From contig NZ_JAPEHT010000015.1 in assembly GCF_028823615.1 (NCBI RefSeq), forward strand, positions 1 to 40,011: DNA of 40,011 bases, written 5' to 3'. This stretch comes from Planococcus sp. A6 (GTDB lineage: Bacteria; Bacillota; Bacilli; Bacillales_A; Planococcaceae). Both the position numbers and the translations under genes were made by a program. Shown here piece after piece: positions 33,276-40,011 of the stretch. The notes beneath the pieces were generated by a model. It had not been told where the DNA came from, made no database searches, and saw nothing but the letters and a program-made list of their open reading frames with translations. Every line of letters starts with the position of its first letter. Position 1 is the first letter of the stretch.

Positions 33276-34573
33276 GCCTGTTCTTTCTCCGGTGATTTGA
33301 TCGTGAAGACCGATTGCTGGCTTTCTGCACTGACTAAGGCGAACGCTTCCTGCAAGTCGGCCACTTCAATTTGTTCAAGCACCGGCACGACATCGAAAAG
33401 GTTCATGCCGTTGAACGCATATTGTGTAAATTGGTTGGCGATGTATTCCGGTGAATTTAGGGCGCGCATGAAAAACCCGATTTTCTTGCGTCGCACGCGG
33501 TCCAGGTCTTCTTGACCGAACGGCCATTTTTCCACTGCCTGATGAATTGTTTTTTTGACTTCTTGCGCAAACTTCTCAGGATGATTCGTGTCCGTACCAA
33601 TCAGTGCATAACCGAATCCGCTTTCCAACGAATAGTCGAATGAATACGATTCATCGATCCAGCCATTTTCGTAAGCTTCATGGTAGAAATTCGAAGTTCT
33701 ACCAAACAATAATTCGTAAGCGAGCTGCGCGGACAATTCATGCTTGAGCATTTCCGGGCCGTGCAAATCAAGCCGCTCCGGTTTGAGTCCGACAAAGACT
33801 TTCGGTTTTTGGACCACCATTTCCAATGTGCGTTCCTTGACCGCCGCTTCTTTTGGCTCATCCGGGAAAATGCGCTCAATCGGTGCAGGCGCATCGAATG
33901 TTTTCGCCGCCTGGTTGTCTTTGACGAATTGCATCATGCTTTCAGGCTCAACGTTTCCGACGATGAACAGCGTCATATTCGACGGATGGTAGAACGTATG
34001 GTAGCACGTGTAGAGATGTTCCGCCGTGATGTGCTGAATCGACTCAACCGTCCCTGCGATATCGATTTTGACGGGATGGTTCTTGTATAGATTCTCGATC
34101 ATGCCAAAATACAGGCGCCAATCTGGCTGGTCGTCATACATGGTGATTTCCTGTGCAATGATGCCTTTTTCCTTTTCTACCGTCTGCTCGGTGAAATATG
34201 GGCTTTGGACAAAATCCAACAAGGTGGTGACGTTTTCCTGGATGCGCCCTGTCGCGGAAAAGAGATACGCCGTCCGTGTGAATGAGGTGAACGCATTGGC
34301 GGAAGCACCGTTTTTGCTGAACTCCTGAAAAATATCACCTTCTTCTTTTTCGAACATTTTATGCTCGAGGAAGTGAGCGATGCCATCCGGCACTTGAATC
34401 GCTTGTTTTTCACCGAGCGGTACGAAATGGTTATCGATCGAGCCGTATTTTGTCGTGAACGTGGCGTAGGTTTTCGAAAAACCGCGTTTTGGCAAGATGT
34501 AAACCGTCAAGCCATTTGGCAGTTGTTCCTGATAAAGTGTTTCTTCGAGTTGATTGAATTCCATTTTATTCAT
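33272..34573 (-). CDS. ymfH: M16-family zinc peptidase YmfH
   Basis: A 433-residue insulinase-family protein. It has the inverted zinc motif HFLEH (residues 67-71) followed by the conserved Glu region about 70 residues later, and the second, inactive M16 half. It is associated with EF-P modification in Bacillus. ATG 34573 is chosen because GGAGG (complement of 34583-34587) lies 9 bases before; the GTG at 34576 is an alternative. It overlaps ymfF and ymfI by a few bases, so ymfF-ymfH-ymfI is one coupled unit. Confidence 0.93.
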   Translation of the reverse strand: MNKMEFNQLEETLYQEQLPNGLTVYILPKRGFSKTYATFTTKYGSIDNHFVPLGEKQAIQVPDGIAHFLEHKMFEKEEGDIFQEFSKNGASANAFTSFTRTAYLFSATGRIQENVTTLLDFVQSPYFTEQTVEKEKGIIAQEITMYDDQPDWRLYFGMIENLYKNHPVKIDIAGTVESIQHITAEHLYTCYHTFYHPSNMTLFIVGNVEPESMMQFVKDNQAAKTFDAPAPIERIFPDEPKEAAVKERTLEMVVQKPKVFVGLKPERLDLHGPEMLKHELSAQLAYELLFGRTSNFYHEAYENGWIDESYSFDYSLESGFGYALIGTDTNHPEKFAQEVKKTIHQAVEKWPFGQEDLDRVRRKKIGFFMRALNSPEYIANQFTQYAFNGMNLFDVVPVLEQIEVADLQEAFALVSAESQQSVFTIKSPEKEQA

Positions 34574-35799
34574 CACTTGCTTCCTCCTTGCCAGACAAGA
34601 AATACGTCATTTGCAAACTCATATTGTTTGCTGCCTGCGCAATCTGCTCTTTTGTCACGCTTTCCCATCTTTCGATCAAATAGGCAGGTTCAAAGTCTTC
34701 CGAAAGTTCCATGTATTGATCGTAAATATCGATTTGGCCTCTTGCCGAATCGAGCGCTTCTTTTAACTGGTTGGTAAGCAATGCTTTCGTCTGCTCCAAC
34801 TCGGTATCGGTAATATGCCCTTGTTTGATTTCGTCCAATTGGCCAAGGATGAGCGAAACGGCTTTTTCTTCCAGCTTGCGGTCGATCCCGGCAAGGACGA
34901 ACATCAAGCCGAACTGCGATGCATAAGAACTCGAGACGTAATAAGCCATGCTTTCCTTCTCACGGATATTGGCGAACAATTTTGAGTGCGCGTAGCCGCC
35001 AAAAACGCCGTTCATCAATTGCATGACCGGGAAATCCTCATCGCGGAAGGTGACCGGCGTGAAGAACATCATATGCAACTTCCCTTGTTTCATGTCCTCA
35101 TATTCCAGCACGCGGGACTGTTCAGGCGGCTGTAAAATGGAAATAATCGCGGATATGCGAAGAGATCAATTCCGGTGAAACGTCCCCCACCACATAAATC
35201 TCCACTTCGTTATTTTCCAGCATATGATGATATGCAGCGACAAGCGATTCATTCGTCACTTGCTTGACTTGATCAATCGATCCGTTCGAAGTGATCGAAG
35301 CTGGATGGCCGGGAAGCCCGAGTTCCATCATGCGCTGCTGTGCATAGCGGGTTTTGTCATCAAATACCGATTCGATGCGCTGGACGATGGATTCCTGTTC
35401 GCGCTTGAAGATGCTCTCCTTGAACAGGCCATTCTCGAAATTCGGCTTGAACAGGACGATATACATCAAATTCATCACTTTTTCAAGAACGCCTTCATCC
35501 GATAGATATTGGTCGTTGACAGTTTCGACATTCAAATTGACGATATGGTCGTCTCCGCGTTTGGTGGAATCTATGTATAAGGAAGTTCCGTATAAATCAT
35601 CAAGCACCATGCGCAGTGCTGTATGGGATGGGTACATTTCGTTGCTGTGCTGCAAAACATTCGCCAGGATTGCGCGCTCGGAAGCATTTTTCACGGTGAG
35701 CCGGTCCTTGAAGCGGATCGAGAAATTAATGGTCTTGAATTGCGTCGTTTCATGTACGTGGACATGGACGCCTTGTGCAATCTTCTTTGTTTCAAACAT
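34566..35799 (-). pseudogene. ymfF: M16-family protein YmfF, reading frame broken by one base
   Basis: YmfF is the partner of YmfH. The first part (35799 to 35122) gives 225 residues that stop after SSHIRDYFHFTAA, and the second part (frame open to 34566) continues with PPEQSRVLEYEDMKQGKLHM in a different frame. Removing one base near 35122-35140, for example one of the AAAA at 35134-35137 (TTTT in the coding strand), or adding two, joins both into about 410 residues, the usual length. Both parts look fully conserved and no other damage is seen. In place of the zinc motif HxxEH it has LQHSNEMYP, so it is expected to be the inactive subunit. The break is either a recent mutation or a sequencing error. 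The promoter is at 35830-35859. Confidence 0.88.
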
Positions 35800-35829
35800 G
35801 TTGGATCCCCTCTCGTGATTCTTACACTA

Positions 35830-35859
35830 ACTATACCGGACTTTTTCCTTTAAATGCAA
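35830..35859 (-). promoter_or_regulatory. Promoter of the ymfF-ymfH-ymfI unit
   Basis: On the minus strand TTGCAT (35859-35854), 18 bases, TATAGT (35835-35830), 31 bases before the start codon of ymfF. The rest of the gap to nupQ (35860-36007) holds no clear gene. Confidence 0.65.
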
Positions 35860-36007
35860 TGAAACCGGAGGAAACAGCTGGAAAAAAGCAGGTGAATATC
35901 AAGCGCCTGCCCGATTATGCGATTTCCGTGCAAATCTTGGCTTCCTGCGCTTTGTTTAATGAAGGGTTTTTACAAATCGCCTATGGCCGTTGCTTGATTT
36001 TCTCCAT

Positions 36008-36038
36008 AAAAAAACTGGCGGGGAACTCCCCGCCAGTT
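36008..36038 (-). terminator. Terminator after nupQ
   Basis: An 11-bp perfect GC-rich stem (36038-36028 with 36023-36013), 4-base loop and a run of T on the minus strand. Confidence 0.93.
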
Positions 36039-36068
36039 GCTTTTTCCCGCTGATTCGCGGTGTTGTTT

Positions 36069-37028
36069 TTAACGCTGACCTTTGATATACGGTTTGCCGT
36101 TCGCTTTCGGCGCATTGGCGCGGCCGATAAAGCCAGCCAGTGCGAAGATCGTCAAGACATACGGCAAGATCAACAGGAAGACGTTCGGAATTTCCTGGAT
36201 GTATGGAATCGAAGAACCGACGATGCTCAAGGATTGTGCGAAGCCGAAGAACAAAGCTGCGCCCATCGCACCGAGTGGATGCCATTTCCCGAAGATCATC
36301 GCAGCCAGTGCCATGAACCCTTGGCCGTTAATTGTCGCATGACCGAAGTCCCCAGTAATCGTCTGCGCGTAGATTGCGCCGCCGATTCCCGCAAGAGCGC
36401 CGGAAATCATGACCGCAACATAGCGCATTCTCGCGACGTTGATCCCCATCGTATCAGCTGCCATCGGATGCTCCCCGACTGCACGCAAACGCAAGCCGAA
36501 CGGCGTCTTATAGATGACGAACCAAGCGAGAAATGCAACGCCGATCGCGAAGAAGGACGTATTGTAAACCGACGTGAAGAATAATGGGCCGATAACAGGA
36601 ATCTCAGATAACACCGGCACGTTATAGCGTGCAAAGCGTTCGCTGATGAAATCCGTCTGGCCTTTATCGAAAATGCTCTTAACCAAGTAAAGCGCAAGTG
36701 CAATCGCCAATAAGTTGATGGCAACCCCTGAAACGACTTGGTCTGCGCGGAATGAAATCGATGCGACGGCGTGTAGCAGCGACAATAAAAGCGCTGCGAC
36801 CATCGCGGCAATCAATGCCAGCCAAGGCGTCATTCCGCCGAATGTATCCGCGAACAGCAAGTTGAACAATATCCCGACAAATGCACCGATGACCATCAAG
36901 CCTTCAAGGCCGATGTTGACGACGCCCGAGCGTTCAGAGAACACTCCGCCGATTGCGACAAGAATAAGCGGTGCTGCGTAGAAAATTGCCGAAGGGACGA
37001 TGAAATATAGGATTTCCAAAAAGCTCAT
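36069..37028 (-). CDS. nupQ: Nucleoside ABC transporter permease NupQ (YufQ-like)
   Basis: A 319-residue inner-membrane permease with about eight to nine hydrophobic helices and the family segment VGEHPMAADTMGINVARMRY, which contacts the ATPase. In B. subtilis NupNOPQ imports guanosine. Here the start ATG 37028 comes one base after the nupP stop, with the AAGGAGG site inside the end of nupP. It is the last gene of the operon and is followed by a strong terminator. The ligand here is an inference from the gene order and family. Confidence 0.93.
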   Translation of the reverse strand: MSFLEILYFIVPSAIFYAAPLILVAIGGVFSERSGVVNIGLEGLMVIGAFVGILFNLLFADTFGGMTPWLALIAAMVAALLLSLLHAVASISFRADQVVSGVAINLLAIALALYLVKSIFDKGQTDFISERFARYNVPVLSEIPVIGPLFFTSVYNTSFFAIGVAFLAWFVIYKTPFGLRLRAVGEHPMAADTMGINVARMRYVAVMISGALAGIGGAIYAQTITGDFGHATINGQGFMALAAMIFGKWHPLGAMGAALFFGFAQSLSIVGSSIPYIQEIPNVFLLILPYVLTIFALAGFIGRANAPKANGKPYIKGQR

Positions 37029-37029
37029 A

Positions 37030-38079
37030 TCACTTCGCCTCCTTCTTTTTGCCGGCCGCTCGGAGCAGCAGCAAACGAATGATATAGCCGGATGCTACAA
37101 AGAAGATGATCACGGCGATGACAATTTCAACAATCTCAATCGGAATGCCTGCAGCATTCGGCATGTTGAGTGCGCCGTATTTCAAGGAACCGAATAACGT
37201 GGCCCCAAAAACGACACCAAGCGGCGTGTTCATCCCAAGAAGCGCAACGGCGATGCCGTCAAAGCCGATTCCGGTGAAACCGCCTTTGGACGAAACATAC
37301 TCAAACGTCCCGAGCGCTTCCATCGCGCCTGCAAGACCGGCAAATGCACCGGAAATGACCATAGCCATAATGATGTTTTTATTGACATTCATCCCTGCAT
37401 ATTCAGAAGCGTGCTGGTTAAAGCCGACCGCTTTCAGCTCGAAGCCGAGCGTCGTCTTCTCAAGGATAAACCACATAACGGCGACCATGATTAGTGCCAG
37501 CAATAAGCCCAAGTGCAAACGGGAAAATTCCGTCAAGTTCTCCAGGAATTCAGAACGAAGGGAAGCACTGGCGAAAATGCGCTCTGTGCGGTCTCCCCCT
37601 TCGGATACCGTTCGGATCAAAGCATTGGTAACGTGAAGGGCAATATAGTTCATCATGATGGTGACGATAACTTCGTGTACGCGGAACTTGGCTTTCAATA
37701 GTCCCGGAACAAAGCCCCATAATGCCCCGGCTACAGCCGCTGCCAAAATCGCCAGCGGCAAATGAATGATTTTCGGCAGTTCAACCGCTACGCCGACATA
37801 AGCTGCAGCGAACCAGCCGACGATCAATTGCCCTTCGACCCCGATGTTAAAGAGCCCTGAGCGGAAAGCAAATGCCACGGCTAAACCAGCCAATAGATAA
37901 GGTGTAATTTGGCGAAGCGTTTCGCCGATTGTGTAAAGGTCTCCAAATATACCGTTCCATAATGCGGCATAGCCTTCAATCGGGCTATAGCCGCTGACGA
38001 GCATGATGATTGCGCCTACGATCAGGCCGAGCACGACGGAAACGATCGGGACCAGCAAGTTTGTCGCTCTATTCGACAC
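37030..38079 (-). CDS. nupP: Nucleoside ABC transporter permease NupP (YufP-like)
   Basis: The second permease, 349 residues, with about ten membrane helices and the segment AVGFNQHASEYAGMNVNK for contact with the ATPase. The start is GTG 38079: it gives a protein beginning SNRATNLLVPIVSV, of the same length as B. subtilis NupP, and an AAAGGCGGG site lies before it. It overlaps the end of nupO by 11 bases. Earlier in-frame starts would lie deep inside nupO. Confidence 0.93.
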   Translation of the reverse strand: MSNRATNLLVPIVSVVLGLIVGAIIMLVSGYSPIEGYAALWNGIFGDLYTIGETLRQITPYLLAGLAVAFAFRSGLFNIGVEGQLIVGWFAAAYVGVAVELPKIIHLPLAILAAAVAGALWGFVPGLLKAKFRVHEVIVTIMMNYIALHVTNALIRTVSEGGDRTERIFASASLRSEFLENLTEFSRLHLGLLLALIMVAVMWFILEKTTLGFELKAVGFNQHASEYAGMNVNKNIIMAMVISGAFAGLAGAMEALGTFEYVSSKGGFTGIGFDGIAVALLGMNTPLGVVFGATLFGSLKYGALNMPNAAGIPIEIVEIVIAVIIFFVASGYIIRLLLLRAAGKKKEAK

Positions 38080-39610
38080 GGTGCTTCCCGCCTTTCTTGT
38101 CTTTGTCCGCATGTCCTGCCATGAGAAGACCCAGTTGTTGTTCAGTCGTTTCTTCCGGAATGACCACATCTACGATCTCACCGTCATGGATGACGGCGAT
38201 GCGGTCTGAGACGTTCATGACTTCATCCAGCTCGAAGGAAATCAATAGGACCGCTTTGCCGTTATCGCGCTGTTCGATCAAGCGGCTATGGATAAATTCG
38301 ATAGCCCCTACGTCCAAACCGCGCGTCGGGAGCGCTGCAATGAGCAGATCTGGATTGCGGTCGACTTCACGGCCGATAATCGCTTTTTGCTGGTTCCCCC
38401 CAGACAAAGCGCGTGCCGGCTCATGCGGGCCTTGCGTCCGGACATCGAAATCCTTGATGATTTGCTGGGCTTTTTCTGTAATTTTGTTATAGTCCATGAT
38501 TCCCGACTTCGAGATCGGCGCAGTATAGTACGTTTGCAGCGCAATATTATGGCCGATCGGGAAATCAAGTACCAAGCCGTGCTTATGGCGGTCTTGTGGA
38601 ATATGGCCGACGCCGGATTCAGTCACTTTCCTTGGCTTCATGCCGGTTACGTCCTTGCCATGAATCAGCACTTTGCCACTTTTGACTTTGCGCAGTCCGG
38701 TAATCGCTTCGATTAATTCCGATTGGCCGTTGCCATCGATTCCCGCAATTCCGACAATTTCACCTTTGCGGACAGTAAGATTCAAATTCTTTACCTTGGC
38801 GATGCCACGGTAGTCTTCGACGACAAGGTCTTGAACGGTCAAGGTTTCCTCTGTCGGGTGTGCCGGGCCTTTTTCGGTCTTGAATGTCACTTGGCGACCG
38901 ACCATCAAAGCAGCCAATTCGTTCGGGTTCGTTTCCGCCGTGGTGACGGTGCCGATCCCTTGGCCTTTACGGATGACCGTGACGCGGTCTGAGACGTCCA
39001 TGATCTCTTTCAATTTATGGGTGATGAGAATGATCGATTTGCCTTCAGCGATCAAACGTTTCATGATCTGGATCAATTCCGTAATTTCCTGCGGTGTGAG
39101 CGAAGCTGTCGGCTCGTCGAAAATCAGGATTTCCGCACCACGGTAAAGTGTTTTCAAAATTTCCACCCGTTGCTGCATGCCAACTGAGATGTCTTCGATG
39201 ATGGCGTATGGATCGACATTCAATCCATATTGCTCCGATAACTTCGCCACTTTCTGAGCGGCATCTTTTTTGTTCGTCACGCCCATCTTTGTCGGCTCGC
39301 TGCCGAGAATGATGTTTTCGGTGACGCTAAAATTCTCGACCAGCATAAAGTGTTGATGCACCATGCCGATTCCGAGATCGTTTGCTACGTTCGGGTTGGA
39401 AATGTCCACTTTCTTCCCTCTGACGCGGATTTCCCCGCCTTCTGGTTGATACAATCCAAACAAGACGTTCATCAAGGTGGATTTCCCTGCCCCGTTCTCA
39501 CCGAGCAGTGCATGAATTTCCCCTTTTTCAAGCTGCAGGGTGATATTGTCGTTGGCGACAAAGTTCCCGAACTCTTTGCGGATATTCAGCATTTCAATAA
39601 CATATTCCAC
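38069..39610 (-). CDS. nupO: Nucleoside ABC transporter ATPase NupO (two ATPase domains)
   Basis: A 513-residue sugar/nucleoside-type ATPase with two fused nucleotide-binding domains. The first has Walker A GENGAGKS (residues 38-45), a signature SVGMQQRVEIL and LIFDEPTASL; the second has the degenerate Walker A GIDGNGQSE and the signature LSGGNQQKAIIGRE. This asymmetry is usual for the family. The GTG start at 39610 follows GAGGGAGTGAG; codons further upstream lack a site. A terminator lies between nupN and this gene (39721-39757), so transcription enters by readthrough. Confidence 0.95.
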   Translation of the reverse strand: MEYVIEMLNIRKEFGNFVANDNITLQLEKGEIHALLGENGAGKSTLMNVLFGLYQPEGGEIRVRGKKVDISNPNVANDLGIGMVHQHFMLVENFSVTENIILGSEPTKMGVTNKKDAAQKVAKLSEQYGLNVDPYAIIEDISVGMQQRVEILKTLYRGAEILIFDEPTASLTPQEITELIQIMKRLIAEGKSIILITHKLKEIMDVSDRVTVIRKGQGIGTVTTAETNPNELAALMVGRQVTFKTEKGPAHPTEETLTVQDLVVEDYRGIAKVKNLNLTVRKGEIVGIAGIDGNGQSELIEAITGLRKVKSGKVLIHGKDVTGMKPRKVTESGVGHIPQDRHKHGLVLDFPIGHNIALQTYYTAPISKSGIMDYNKITEKAQQIIKDFDVRTQGPHEPARALSGGNQQKAIIGREVDRNPDLLIAALPTRGLDVGAIEFIHSRLIEQRDNGKAVLLISFELDEVMNVSDRIAVIHDGEIVDVVIPEETTEQQLGLLMAGHADKDKKGGKHRVE

Positions 39611-39720
39611 GGTTCTCACTCCCTCGGAGACTGGTTAGTTCTTTGTTTAAATGAATTAATACATGAAAGGCTTCTTTTGTCAGAAACCTTTCATCTATTA
39701 ATCTTTCGAAAAATAGACGA

Positions 39721-39757
39721 AAAAAAATCATAAAGACCGGATACCCGGTCTTTATGA
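39721..39757 (-). terminator. Intercistronic terminator between nupN and nupO
   Basis: A 13-bp perfect stem (39757-39745 with 39740-39728), 4-base loop, and a run of seven T on the minus strand, 21 bases after the nupN stop. The strength suggests that most transcripts end here. Confidence 0.9.
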
Positions 39758-39777
39758 TGACCGTATTTGACTACAGC

Positions 39778-40011
39778 TTATTCAGAGACTGTTTCAGGAA
39801 CTTCGATTTCTCCTGAAATCACTTTCTCTTTGTATTCTTCAATCTGGCTCATGACATCTTCTGGAATCGCGCCGCGTGAATCCGCAAGAGCTACCCCTTC
39901 ATCAGACAAGCCGTAAGTGATAGTTTCCCCGCCTGGGAATTCACCGTTCATTGCTTGTTCTGAGATGTCGATAACTGCATTGTCAACGCGTTTCAATACA
40001 GAAGTCAAAGT
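39778..40011 (-). CDS. nupN: Nucleoside-binding lipoprotein NupN (BMP/PnrA family), C-terminal part
   Basis: Only the last 78 residues are in the window; the frame runs off the right edge. The fragment has TSVLKRVDNAVIDI and GGETITYGLSDEGVALAD, characteristic of BMP/Med/PnrA-type lipoproteins that bind nucleosides outside the cell, and ends ETVSE. It is the first gene of the nupNOPQ order seen in B. subtilis and is followed by a terminator, as for binding-protein genes that need higher expression than the permeases. Confidence 0.9.
   Translation of the reverse strand, partial: TLTSVLKRVDNAVIDISEQAMNGEFPGGETITYGLSDEGVALADSRGAIPEDVMSQIEEYKEKVISGEIEVPETVSE

Noticed and set aside
35889-35912. 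Possible terminator GCAGGTG...CGCCTGC with T run between nupQ and ymfF
   Set aside because: The stem is short with a mismatch on the relevant strand, and no gene ends just before it.
35888-36007. Short frame on the minus strand after the nupQ terminator (MEKIKQRP, a stop, then AICKNPSLNKAQEAK)
   Set aside because: It is interrupted by TAG, has no ribosome binding site and begins in the tail of a terminator, so it is at most a relic.

Overview
The window looks like the chromosome of a low-to-moderate GC Firmicute of the family Planococcaceae, most probably Planococcus or a close relative. Gene content and order follow Bacillus subtilis blocks (lexA/yneA-yneB-ynzC-tkt-yneF; glnRA-ynbB-hfq-miaA; mutL-mutS-ricA-ymdB-rny; recA-cinA-pgsA-ymfM-ymfK-ymfI-ymfH-ymfF). 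Genes that belong to sporulation in the matching B. subtilis intervals (sirA, spoVS, cotE) are absent, which fits a non-sporulating lineage. Almost every gene lies on the minus strand; the plus-strand genes are a 139-residue unknown, a 47-residue membrane peptide, HMG-CoA lyase, a YqkD-like hydrolase, lexA and a TRIC-like channel.

Layout. 1-3230: an unknown gene under a clear sigma-A promoter, a flotillin (floT) with a textbook SigW promoter, two tiny membrane-protein genes and a YqkK-like small protein. 3241-6429: an acetyl-CoA acetyltransferase gene broken by an exact 58-bp tandem duplication, diverging from HMG-CoA lyase, then a membrane-anchored alpha/beta hydrolase. 6523-12358: yneF, an unusual three-helix membrane protein carrying a PstS-like domain, transketolase, ynzC, yneB, yneA and the divergent lexA with three LexA boxes. 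12464-17255: two unknown genes, the GlnR-controlled glnRA operon, a YnbB-type PLP enzyme and a TRIC-family channel. 17288-24185: rhodanese, hfq, miaA, an S33 hydrolase, mutL and mutS. 24321-28700: ricA, ymdB, RNase Y and recA, i.e. RNA turnover and recombination. 28876-35799: cinA, pgsA, rodZ-like ymfM, ymfK, ymfI, ymfH and a frameshifted ymfF. 36069-40011: a nupNOPQ-type nucleoside ABC importer; the binding-protein gene runs off the right edge.

Regulatory logic readable in the DNA: SigW for floT; LexA boxes at lexA/yneA and recA; a perfect GlnR/TnrA site at glnRA; intrinsic terminators after most units, several with the stop codon of the gene inside the hairpin; an intercistronic terminator between nupN and nupO and another between rny and ymdB, which probably set expression ratios.

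I found no CRISPR array, prophage, insertion sequence, rRNA or tRNA. Most of the window is ordinary core genome. The points most worth a second look are the two frame-disrupted genes (thiolase and ymfF), the PstS-like membrane protein sitting where sirA would be, the small membrane proteins beside floT, and an inverted repeat around the first promoter. I do not see convincing evidence for a wholly new system.
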